The position numbers and the translations under genes are program-made. Source: Clytia hemisphaerica (taxonomy: Eukaryota > Cnidaria > Hydrozoa > Leptothecata > Clytiidae). From it: a DNA stretch of 64,000 nt. The notes below the pieces were generated by a model that was given only the letters and a program-made list of their open reading frames with translations, did no database searches and had not been told where the DNA came from. How positions within the stretch are numbered: the stretch's first letter is position 1; each line of letters opens with the position of its first letter. Location of the stretch: positions 1,015,180 to 1,079,179 of the forward strand of contig CACVBU010001038.1 of assembly GCA_902728285.1 (NCBI GenBank). The letters are read 5' to 3'. Of the stretch, positions 34,267 through 46,500 are shown piece after piece.

Positions 34267-34560
34267 AGCTAGATTTGAGTAGTGGCCAAAGCTTATCTTT
34301 CAAAATTGTAAACTCTGATATTTATTTCACCAGAATATTTTAGTATCCTTTAATTCCCCCATATATTTTGTGTTCAAAATATTAATGGAGAAAACAGACA
34401 AATTAGCAAATTATCAGGAAAAAGCATACTCAAAGCAGATGGAAATTTTTGATTTATAGCATTAGGGAGGTATTAGAGGGGGTTTATGTAAGTTGTTTGA
34501 AAAATTTTGATAGTTTTTTGGAGAACAATATAATTAATATATTTGCAGTTTCTACTTTAG

Positions 34561-34569
34561 AATTTAATA
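34561..34569 (+). promoter_or_regulatory. acceptor-like site just upstream of the MBOAT ATG
   Basis: TTTGCAGTTTCTACTTTAG ends at 34560, only nine bases before the ATG. This implies either a 5' UTR exon further left or addition of a spliced leader. No TATA-type promoter can be assigned. Confidence 0.45.
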
Positions 34570-37500
34570 ATGGTAGATCATGGGGGAGGACTGGTGGAAG
34601 ATCTTGAAAAGAAAACTGGCTTAACTGCTGATCAGGTAAATCTGGTAAATCTCATGCCATATTCCTATAACATTTATTTGGAATAATGTTTAATCATCTT
34701 TCGGATAACAGTCTACATGGTCATTAAAATGACATTCACAGTTAGAATTTAACACAACATAAATAATCTTGTATATATAGTATGTCATGACATGATATAC
34801 ACTTTTTTTATATAAGAACAAGTAAAATGTTGTTGAGGCTCAGCTGTTCTTATTTTTTTGGCACTTTGAGCCTCAAATTGTTCTTATCAGCCTGTTCTTA
34901 TTTATATTTATAAGGTGTAATTGAGGTGTTTTGGGTGTTATACCCAATTTTTTACTACTTTGACCCATAAATTGCATGAAACTGAGTAATTTCAGACTGA
35001 GCATTGTTCTTAAATTGTTCTTTTTTTGGCGATTTTGAGCCTCATTATTCTTATAAAAAAGTGTGATTGAAAATATTCTTGAAATCAAAACTCTCTCTCC
35101 TTTTAATTGGACATTTTTTCCTAGAGAAGAGTGTGTCAAAATTTTAAAATAAGAGAATCATTCATTCATTTCATTGTTTTAGATTGTACCGCTTATTACA
35201 TTATTCTTTGCCTTCTGGGTTGGTCACATCTTCCGAATATGGTTAAGTCCACAGCGAATTTCAAGTCAAAAACGACACTTCATATCAATGGCTCTTGGAA
35301 TTATCATGCTATCAATAGTTTTTGGGGAGTAAGACTTTATAAATTACTAGTATCAATCATAGCCCCGGCAATAACCACATCTTTGTGATAATAATCCAAA
35401 TAACAACAAAATTTATTTGATTAGACCTTTTCTACAGTTGAAATTGCAGAAGACAATATATGGTACAAGCATGGGTTTTGCTTTGTTTTTGATAGGCTGG
35501 CTCAAGGAAAAATTAGCTCTGGCGAAATCTAGATTCTAGACCGGCGAATTCTTAGCAAGCCCAATGTATTGATTGGCATGAATATGTACTTGAGGCAGCG
35601 AATGGAATTGTTAGACTGGAGAATCTTTTTTGTGCCTTGGACCGACGAAATTCGCTGATTGCCGGGCCTTAAGACCCCTGGATACAAGTTTTCTATATAA
35701 GATATGTAAGACAAAGTTATTTTAAATATATTTTCTCCATTTTAGACAAGCATTCCATCTGCTGTATTCATGTCTCATCTCATACACACTGATGCGTTTT
35801 GTTGACACTAGTGTTGTACACGTGTAAGTAACACAAAAAATGTTAACGTTTTATACCCTTTGTAAATATGGGAAATCATATGCAATTGGAAGAGGGGAGC
35901 CAAATGAATTAAAATTCTCTTAGATTTTGAGGAAAAAAATTATTTTGTTACCAAAGCTTGAAAACTGAAATGATCTCTGATTAACTGCTGTTTAACATTT
36001 CTCTCTCAGAATAGCGCTCTCATTCAAAATTACAACATTTCTTTTTAAAATTGTGTAATCTTATTTCTACTTCTTCTTTTTCAGATGGGTTATGGGTAGT
36101 GCAATGTTATATTTATCATTGATACATTTTAAGAGAATGATGCTGCAAGATGATAATTATGTTGTGGATATTTCTGGGTAAGACCAATGACCTTTATATA
36201 TCCTTGGACTAAGCTATATCCGCCATCTTTGATCATAGTTTTTTTTGAAATTGGTATTGAAAAGAAGCCATTGCAATGTTAAAAATTAACGTCTAACGGC
36301 GCTACATCATCAAAAGTATCAGAGGAAAAGTAGATCTAGCGCTATCAATGTATTTTCACCGCTATTGAGTAGTGCCGCCAATAGGGCTCAGATCAAAGAT
36401 TTTTGGTTGGCCCGGATTGAGTAACTTGGTAGGGATATATAAGGTTCAGTGGGTAAGACCCTTTACCTTGTTCTTTATTTATTTAATAGATTGGTTGAAA
36501 AAATATTGTACACCAGTAGTGAATGTAGTCTATTAGTTCTACTTTACTTCGAAAGACAATACGGGCACGCTTCGCACAGTAAGCTCGAGCCTGACTACAC
36601 AATTGTATCATTGGGGATATAAAATGTTATATGCACAACACTAATAGCGTTTTTCAAGCTGTCTATCATTTTTATTGCATTGCTACTCAAATTTTTCTGA
36701 TGATTTATATGTTATTTCTTCTTAGACCATTGATGCTTGCCACTATAAAGATAACTTACGTTGGCTGTGGAATACATGATAGTAAGATGTCATTTAAAGC
36801 ATTTTAAACTTTATACTTTAATGGAAAATTTTTTTTGCGAGAATTAAATTTCGCGGATATCGTGAATTTGGGTCTTATCTGCAAAATTAAATTTTCAATT
36901 GGAATTTGAAAAGACCTCATCCACGTAATATTTTTGAGAAAAACGCAAAAAAATGTCAAATAACTATTTCTAAAATGTTTACTGGCATCAAAGAAGCACT
37001 GATAATGCGTGCTTCGACAGTCGACATGCAAAAATAGGTGTAAAAAGGCACAAAGTCGTGAAAGAATTGTCTCCCTATAGTATCATCCGCAAAATTAAGT
37101 CCCGGCAAAATCTAAGGGATGAGCTCAACTGCAAAATTTAACCCCTGCAAAAGTTTAAACCTTTAAAAGTATGCGTTCAGGGCTTGAAAATTCTCAATGG
37201 AGGGCAGTTGAGTGTAGGCAGTTGCCAAATTTTTTGGGAGGCGATATAAGGCAAGAGGTGCCTCTGATTTTGAATTTCAGAGCTCCTCTGCTTTTTTACA
37301 CCCTAGTAGGGTTTGGTTTACACCAAAAGAGGAACCACTACTGGAGAGAACCCATTTTTGTGTTGTTTTTGTTTTAACTGCAATAACATCAACAGTGGGG
37401 AAAGCTCTTACAGTCTTAGTCTCTATCAACTTCCTTGCCCTAGATCACAATTTGAATAAAATCTCCCCCCTTCAAGTGCACGATGAATTTTTCCCCACTT

Positions 37501-40500
37501 TCAAGGTAGAATAGGATATTTTACAGACACTTTTTACTCTACCTGAATATCGAACTGACCTAAAATTTGAAGAGTATTGTCTCAATTTTGCTCTAACTTA
37601 ATAACTAGATGTTTTTCTGTGATCTATTTCATGTAACGTGAAAAGGAAAATTCATCACTTTCCCTTTGAAATTCTTGTTTTCTAGAATATCATCCACGTA
37701 CAACATCAGATGATGCTCGTATCATTTTAAAGTGAGTTTTTCTTAAAAGAAAAATTTGAATTTCCTGAAGGGGAATGATCTTTAAAAGACCTTTTATTTC
37801 TACAATTTGCGTACATGTTTAAATATGTTGATTTCTAATACAATTTGCTATTGTTTTAAATCTTTTTTTTTATTCTAGAAAGTTTCCTTCTCCTTTGGAA
37901 TACCTTGGCTACATTTTCAATTTTTCATCAGTGTTTACCGGACCACCTCCAGAATACCAAGATTATATGGATTTCATAGATGGAAAACAATATGATAAAT
38001 ATAAGGTTACCCAGCTTGCACACAACGCTTTTTCAACGTTTATCTAACGTTCACAACGTCCATATAACGTTAGATGAACGTTGAAACAACGCCGCGTGCT
38101 AGCTGGGTAATGATCTATTAAAAATTTTAAATCTCGACTTTGGACAATTAGACCAAAATACTTGGCGGTAGAAGGTTATATTACAGGCCAAATATCTCAA
38201 ACCATCTGATTATCCCTTTAAAGGCTTTATTTTTGCATAAGTGTTCCTGTTTCATATCAGACACATATTTCTTATCAGGACAGTGTCTGTCTATTGTTAT
38301 ATTATGCTGATATAAGCAAAAAATGTTTTTCTTTTTCTCTTTCTGACCAATCTTGCTCCTCATCCGTGTCAATCCAATGTGAAAAAGCTTGTGAATTAAA
38401 ATTAATGAGTAAGCAAAAAATATCGCTCTTATTTAAAATCAAAACCTTTAAAGGGATAATAAGATGGTTTGAGATATTTGGCCTGTAGTAACCTTCTACG
38501 GCCTACGATCCTGAGTAAAACCTCCAAATATTTTGATCTAAATATTTTCAAAAGTCGAGATATAACGATTGGAAATTACTGAAAATGGGTTCTTACACGG
38601 TTCTTTTGTTATATTTCTTACTAAAAGTAAAAAAACTTGTAACTAATATATCATAACTTAGGAAAATAGTTAGGCAAAAATATTTTGAGGTTTTGTTCTT
38701 GAAGGAACCCACATGCCAAATATCTCAAACCATCTGATTATCCCTTTAAAAATACTTTTGGAAATTCAGTTTAGTAAAAGAAATATTTTACTTTTTTAAA
38801 ACACTTACCTAATAAATGAAAGTAAAATTTGAATTTCTTCAACTTGCCTAGCCCTAGTTTTGGTACCCTGTCCAGATTTAGTGTAATGAGGGCAAAGGTT
38901 CGATAAAAAATAATAAAAAAGGTAAACTGAACATATCGTTTGTTTATTTGTCGTTCTTCAAAAGAATCTTTTGTTTTATTTCGGTTTATTAATCTTATTT
39001 TTTACACCAAATCTGGACATCACTCTTTGTAAAGCCACAAAACCCTTTTTGGTGATCCCTTTTTCGGTTGGAAAGTTTCCTCTTCCCTTTAATTTATTTT
39101 TATTTTTTTTCATACTTTTTAGGACGAGTTGAAAGGGAAGCAACCTTCACCTATGGTATTGAAATTATAACTTTTCTTGAAATGTTTTGTTTTGTAGAAA
39201 GGACTACTATTAACACTATTACTAAAACCTGTTTCTTAAAATTTGCGGTTTATTCATTTTTTGTAAATATTTCTCTTGAGAGATTACTCGTTGAAAAGAT
39301 AATTTAGAGTGGTTTTGCGAGAAAGTTCGAATATGAAGATAAAAATTGAAGAAGAAAAAATTGTAATCGTATATTTTAGGTATCACTTTAAATGCTATCT
39401 TTTATTTTTCCCTCAAAAGTAATGTTTAAAATGTATTGACTGCAAATGTTTTTGGAACAGATCATTTATATCAGACACAAAATACATGTTCCCGAAAAGT
39501 CCAAATTGAAAGTGATTTATTTTTTTCTCATACCATTTTTTTCTTTGTTATTTCAGCTCGTATCCATCCAAAAATTCATTCTTGGATATATGGCTATTGG
39601 AATGTACGGTTTTGTCAGCTCAATATTCAAGCCTGACTTTTATAAAAGTAAGTCGTAATCCATAATAATTAATACACCCAGCGAATATTATGGTAGGTTG
39701 TTACATAAAAGGTCTCCTCTTTAAATGAATTTTAGTGGTTTAAAAAGCAGCCAACGAGTAAGGAAATTGTTCTCCTCAACATTGATATGATGGAGGATTT
39801 CTTGGAAAAGGACACAATTGTTATCTTGATGGACTTAGATTTTTAAATATGTAGGTACAAGTCCGATTAATTCAATGGGAAATTTACGGGAAATAAAGTG
39901 CTGATAAGCTTGATTCATTTAACAATCAGCCCTTTATACTTAACTATCCCAGAAAATGACTTTTGGTCTTTCAGTGTTTAAATCTTATAATCGTCAGCCG
40001 TGCAAAATTACTCGAATCTGATTGGTTTAGAGGAGTGCGATTAATCGTTAATTGCACTATTACCACTTTTTGCACTCTTCGGCGGGGGGGACACTTTTGT
40101 CCCCTTATTCTTTTCTCTCCCAAGTCCTGTGTCAGAGACTTTTTTTTACTATATAATAAAATACAAAGACATTTTTTTTCTTCAATATAAAAAAGAACAA
40201 AGAAATTTTACGTTACAATAGCTTCTTTTAATTGAAAACAAAGAAAAATTACACTGCAATGTTTTTTTTTTAAACAAAAGAAAAAAAGGAGGTTTTCGAA
40301 TGTTTACAAAAAAACTATGATTTACTAATGATTATTTACTGACGATTACCTCGGAATCGTATGTTTTGTCGTGCAATTAACGATTAATCACTCGTAACAA
40401 AGGAGAAAATACCGTAATTTGCACTCGTCCTTCGGACTCGTGCAAATTACTATTTTCTCCTTTGTTACTCGTGATTAATCGTTAATTGCACTCCAAACCA

Positions 40501-43500
40501 TACGATTACTAGTACTAATAGCATCAACACGTCAATTAAAAAGAAAATATCTTATTTTCACATACCATTTTCAGTAAAAAGTGTAAAATAAAATCTAAAA
40601 GAAAAATTATCAACAATATTTTTATACATTTTAAATAACCTTTCATTCCTTTTCATCTTTACCAATTTATAATAACTTCATTAAAACAACAACAATATAA
40701 AGGTTTGCTTAGAGTGCCAAGTAAATCTGTCCAGTTCCCAACGTTTACGGATAAAGATTGAAAGAAAGAATTTTAGCCCTCTACTATTCTTTGTTTTATT
40801 CTACTGTTTATAATTTTACTTCTTAATTATAGTAGAATCTCGGAAGAGATATCTTCCTTTTTAAAATAAGTTCCCTTCCTTTCTACTAGAGAAGGCCTTG
40901 AATGTATTAGGTATTTTTATTGAGAGAGAAGTTTCTTCTATAATATCAAATTTTGAAAATGTAGCAATTCTTCTAGTTGAGAATTTATCAATAAGATCCC
41001 TCTGTTAGAAGCTCGTGTATTGTAAAGAAATTTCTTTGATAAAGTCATCACACCTGGCTATCGACATAATTTCTATAGAAGGTTTGAAATTCGGGCACGA
41101 TGCCTGTAGATAAATCATTAATTGTTGACTTATTTGATTTATCAGTGTAACCCTCTAAGGATCTTTGCGCTGTTTTTTCTACCAATGTATTCCCTGATGG
41201 GTTACCCACACTACAGATTCTACCTGATTGTTGCAAAGTCAAGTCATGCATTTATTCTGTTTAACATCTGTAGTCTTGTTCCGTTTTGCCGAAATATCTT
41301 TTTCCAAGTACGAATTCCTTGAGTACGAAATCCTGAATGTTTCCCGAAATAAACAGCCGGGTTCACTATAGAGCTAATAGACCATATAAAGCGTCCAATT
41401 TGTAAAAGTTCATTATTGTGTTGTTCAAATAAGATTTTAAAATGTTCAGGCAATGTCGTATATCTGTTGATAACCATGGCTAAACGTATAATGAAAATAC
41501 CGGAAGATAAAAGCCATGTTGCTGCAACCACCCAGTTAATAATCATCATTGCTTTTTCGTTACGTTCGACTGATCTTTGTTTGATGACATCGGATTTAGC
41601 TTCCTCTTGTTGTCTATGTAAATCTTCCTTGGTTTTCTGTGAGAATAAGTGAACAATAACAGCTAATACTGGTATTGTTATAGTGACAAAAAGATCACTG
41701 GCATCTTTATTTATTCTTTTGAGAATCATGTAAGGTATTGGCGAGCACCAGGGTAGTACCAGCAACGCAGTCTTCTTCATTTTACAATTAGCGCCAAAGC
41801 CTGATCGGACAATTTTGACATACCTATAGAAAGCTATACTAATTAAAGTATATCCACTAATCGCTATAATACCTGTCAATGCTTTTGTCAATGTGTGCAA
41901 TAATGGACTTGCTACTTCTAGAATCTCCGCAATCGTCAATGGTGAAAGAACTGTACTGACCAATAAATCACCAATACATAAAGAAATCAATAAAGAATTT
42001 GGTAGATTTTGGAGTTTTCGATATCGTATGAAAAGATAGATAATGAATAAATTTATAGGTATCCCGAACGTCATTGTTGTGCTGTATCCTGTTAATAGAA
42101 TGTATCTCCATACTGTCAAGTTAGCCATATCTTAAGGAGCGATTGATGAGGGGTGTGAGACGTCGACTGCGCGTGGACAAATCTTTGAACAAAGGCTTAA
42201 TCTCAGAAGATCGGTAACGCAAGGCTACTATGCTTTATACAATACCCTGTTCTCGTTCAAGTTGTCTGCATAGGATTTATCTCCGGTGGCAGTCAACGCC
42301 GGGTACGAGTCTGCCCTCCTTCCAGTGGTCTGTTCGATTCACAGATAGTCGAGACGGCTTTGTTTTTATTGAAACATTTCGAATGTTTTGAATACGTCGA
42401 ACGATTTGATTGGTACAAAATTGATCACGTGCTTAAAATACTGCAATAACTTCTTGGAAGAATACGATAAAGCACAACACAATTCTTTGCGATATATTTT
42501 ATCTCTCTCTCGTGAGTAACCTTCTGATTCAAAGTATAATCTTTTCACTCTTTTAAACTTTTTTTAATAAAATCTTTGTTTTTAATTGGCTCATACGACC
42601 TCCGTTATGCTACAATTTTTTTGATTCACGAAAATTTCACAATTTTTTTTAATTCACGGAAATTTCACAATTTTTTGTAGTTCACGGAAATTTCACAGCA
42701 AACACTTTTTCTTCAAACAACTTTTACCGATCTTTTTGGGCGTTTTAAAGAAAAAAAAGTCAAATGTAATAATGTATTATACTTTAAAATGCAAAAGGAA
42801 TATTTAATCCGTTCTTTAAAGTATCCCTCACTTTGAACGATTAATAGAATAATAATAATGCTATTTTTCCGGCATTTCCAAAATTTACATTTCGCTCTTC
42901 CACCTGAAAATTCTGTATAATATATATGCAATGTCTAGAAGATTTATGAAAAATAACCTGCTGGTATACTGAGGAATAATATTGACGGGCCGTATAAGAC
43001 TTTACAATTAGGCCTATTTTCTTCTCTGTGCACTTTTTCACGTGAATTTATATTTTCGATTTTCACCGTCTCATCCGAACATTTTCAACGGCTTTCCTTT
43101 GCGGCAAAAAGTTAACGGAGAGTATCTGTAAAAAATTCGTCGGCAAAAACTAAAATCGTCACTCACCAACAAATTCGTCCCTTTTTACCGACAAATAGTT
43201 TTTGCTGACAAGTAGCGTCGGCTTTTTAAAGGAATCGAGGCTTGTAAAGGAATCGAGGCTTGAAAACACCTATAAACTGAGCAATAGATGGGTAGAACGG
43301 AGAACTTGGGATGTCTAAATGTTAAATTACAGTTGACACTCTCTAATTCGACGTTCTACTATTCGATAGGCTCCCTTATTCGGTGAAATTTAAAGTCCCC
43401 GTCAATAAGAAACTCTCATAAACGGCGCTCCCTTTATCGATAAGCTCCCTTATTCGATGAAAATCCAATTCCCCTTGAAGATCGAATTAGAGAACGTCAA

Positions 43501-46500
43501 CTGTACTTCTGTGTTTTCTTTTCATTTTAGCACCAGAGCTATACGAAAGTTCTTTTTGGTTCAAAGTAATGTTCGCTGAAATCATGGTTTATCATCACAA
43601 ATTTAAGTATTATGGTGCTTTCGGATTAGGTACGTTATTGGTTAATACACTGGATTCCTTTTCTAGTTTAGTTCAAAGATGGCAGAATATAATACAACTA
43701 CCTAGGTGAATGAAGTCGCTCAGTAGTTGGCTCACAAGTAGCAAAAATTTTAAAATTGCTGAAAAAAGACGGATTCGGATCCTCTGGATTTTTTTTCAAT
43801 TATGAAGGACCCCCTTAGGTTTTTTTCTCATTTTTTGGACCACCCTGGATTTTAAACCTCGTTTTACTGACCACCCTGGATTTTTACACTCGAAAAACCA
43901 GACCCCCTGGATTTTTATTTACCAGACCACCCGAGACGTCACTCCTCCTTAACATTGGATGTAATTTTCTCATTCGATTTTTAATTAATTTTACTTCAGG
44001 TGAAAGTATATGTAATGCTTCTGGATTGGGATTCAGCGGTGTAGATGAAGACCGCAACCCAACATGGGATAAATTGAAAACATTAAGGCCACTTCAAATT
44101 GAGGTATAGAAAGCGTTAGGGCTATTTTATCAATTTTTATGCACTAAACACTTAGTAACCATTGAGTTTAAAGCCGAAGGCTAGAGAGGATTCTTCAACC
44201 TTTTCTAAAGCAAAAAAAATAAAAGAATTGAAGCCACTTTAGGGATGACGGATTTAACCTAGCGCTTTTTTTCGAAACCCGGCGATAAATCATCTTCGCT
44301 TCTTCGGGGGTTTAAACTCAATGTTAGTAACTCAATAAAAGTCGTATCACGTGAAGTTTTATTGGTTTTAATAATTTTCCAGTATGCAACAAATATTCGT
44401 GGCTATGTGGATTGTTGGAATTTGACTGTAAATGTTTGGCTTAAAAAGTAAGTTTGGTTAAGCCTTAAGTTTATTTCCACCTATTTAGCAGACAAATTTT
44501 TACATGTAGCAAAATCATCTTGGGAATTAAATATCTATTTATTGAACCAAAATTTTACTTTATATAAAAATTTGTCTTTTTTTTTTTCGAAACAACTAAT
44601 AAATACCGTGGTATTGAATTTCTTTCAAGGAATGTAAGATCACAATATCATACGGTTGATTCTCTGTAGTTTGAGCTTCCATTTTTCGAATCTTCCTAAA
44701 GTTTGAACTAATTCCCACAAAGGGGTAACTCTTGTAGACTTGAATTAAAAGGGATGAACCATAACTAACGCCCAGTTCCCACAAAGACACCCCCTTCTCA
44801 CATACCCGGTGGGATTTTTTCAGCCAAAGGGGATAGGAATAACGGACTATAACTGATAACTGAATATTTTGTTTTCAAGTCAGAAAATCCATTGTGCATG
44901 GGAAAAAATGGCATAATACTATGCAGTGAGAATTGGGTTATCTGATTATTTTCAGTGGGAACGAAAATGGTAGGATAATTTTCCACCGGGGACGATATTT
45001 TGGACAATTTTCCAGTGGGTCTGTGAGAAGGGGGTGTACGCAGAAGAAACTCTTTATACTTGAATTGAAAGTGATGAACCATAACTAACGAGATTGTTAT
45101 ACTTTTGTTTAGATGTGTTTATTCTCGTCTGAAAGTAATACCATTCCTTGGTACTTGGGTATTCTCGGCATTATGGCATGGTTTCTATTCTGGTTATTAC
45201 ACATTCTTTATACCACTTGGGTTTGCGCTGTTCCTCACTCGAAAGGTATGCATTGTTTTACATTTACAATTTTTTAGGTGCCTTCTCTATTTCAATGAGA
45301 TATAATTTTACGGTTTAGCTCTCTACCAAGAAATTTCAAGATTTTACCAGGACTTTTGGTTTGTGGCAGATATTTTCAGTTAATCTAGATTTCCACCCCG
45401 CGGTTTTTTATGATGGATATTTTGATGGAACTTTTAGGGGAAAATCATCCTATAATATTCTTAGAATATTCTTAGGTTAGGACCCTAATTCAAACTAGAT
45501 TTAGCATGTAATATACACGTCTAAAGCATAAAATGACAATTTTGTGAAAGTAGTGAGCCTTACTTGGGGGTAATTGGCAAATTATAATTGAAAGTGCTCT
45601 AAAAATGGCATTCTTTTATTCTTAGCATATTCTTAATTTTTTGGTCAATTTCATCATGAATATTCTGATAAAGTATAATTCTTATATAAAAAAGCGTGTA
45701 TTCTAGTTTGTTGATTAGGCAACAATTAGGCTAAAATTGAATATGGGGGTGGAGGATATAACATTTTTTGTAAGATCGGGTTAACCCCCGGACATTGTGA
45801 CTTTTGACCACCGGACAACAGATTTAACCCCCGGACAACAGATCTAACCCTCCCGGACAAGCATCATTTGACCCCCCGGACATTCATAATTACCCCTAAA
45901 AAGAGCAGTTTTGCCCCAAACAAGCCAAATTTTTCACTACCCCTGGACAATATATCCAATATATCCTCCACCCCCATGTACGATTTTCTGTAAGAGCACA
46001 ATTAACTGAAATGATAATCAAGAAGACTCAAAAATCTCAAATGAAATCTATAAAATAAACAGGTTTTACTAAGGATAATGGAAAGAATCTTTTAGACTAG
46101 ATTTCTTTTTTATTCGGCTATCCCTTTGAAGACAAAAGCTTTTCAAATTACATTACAGGTCCGAAGAACAATTCGTCCGTACTTTTTATCGTCGCCATCT
46201 TTGAAATTATTTTATGACGTCATCACTTGGTTCGTCACTAGACTCTTGTTAAATTTCTACGCCGTTGGATTCGCAACATTGAACTATGCAATCACCTTCA
46301 AATTTTGGAAGTAAGTTTACCACATATCTTATAAAACACTAGAAGCAAAGCAAAAAAATTAATCCACAAACCTTTGTAAGATGACCCCAGTTTGGTGCCG
46401 GCAATTTGATCAATCAAGACCATTCTCTCATCTCCTCGTTTTCTGCCATTTCAGTTGTTTATTCTGATTGAACAAATTGCCGATACCAAACTGTGGTCTA

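Noticed and set aside
39436-39658. Two overlapping open frames around MBOAT exon 9
   Set aside because: One contains the true exon frame, but its first 37 codons lie upstream of a clear TTTCAG acceptor at 39556. Only 39557-39647 is kept as coding.
41116-41322. Plus-strand open frames over the nested GPCR
   Set aside because: Shadow frames of the minus-strand receptor coding sequence.
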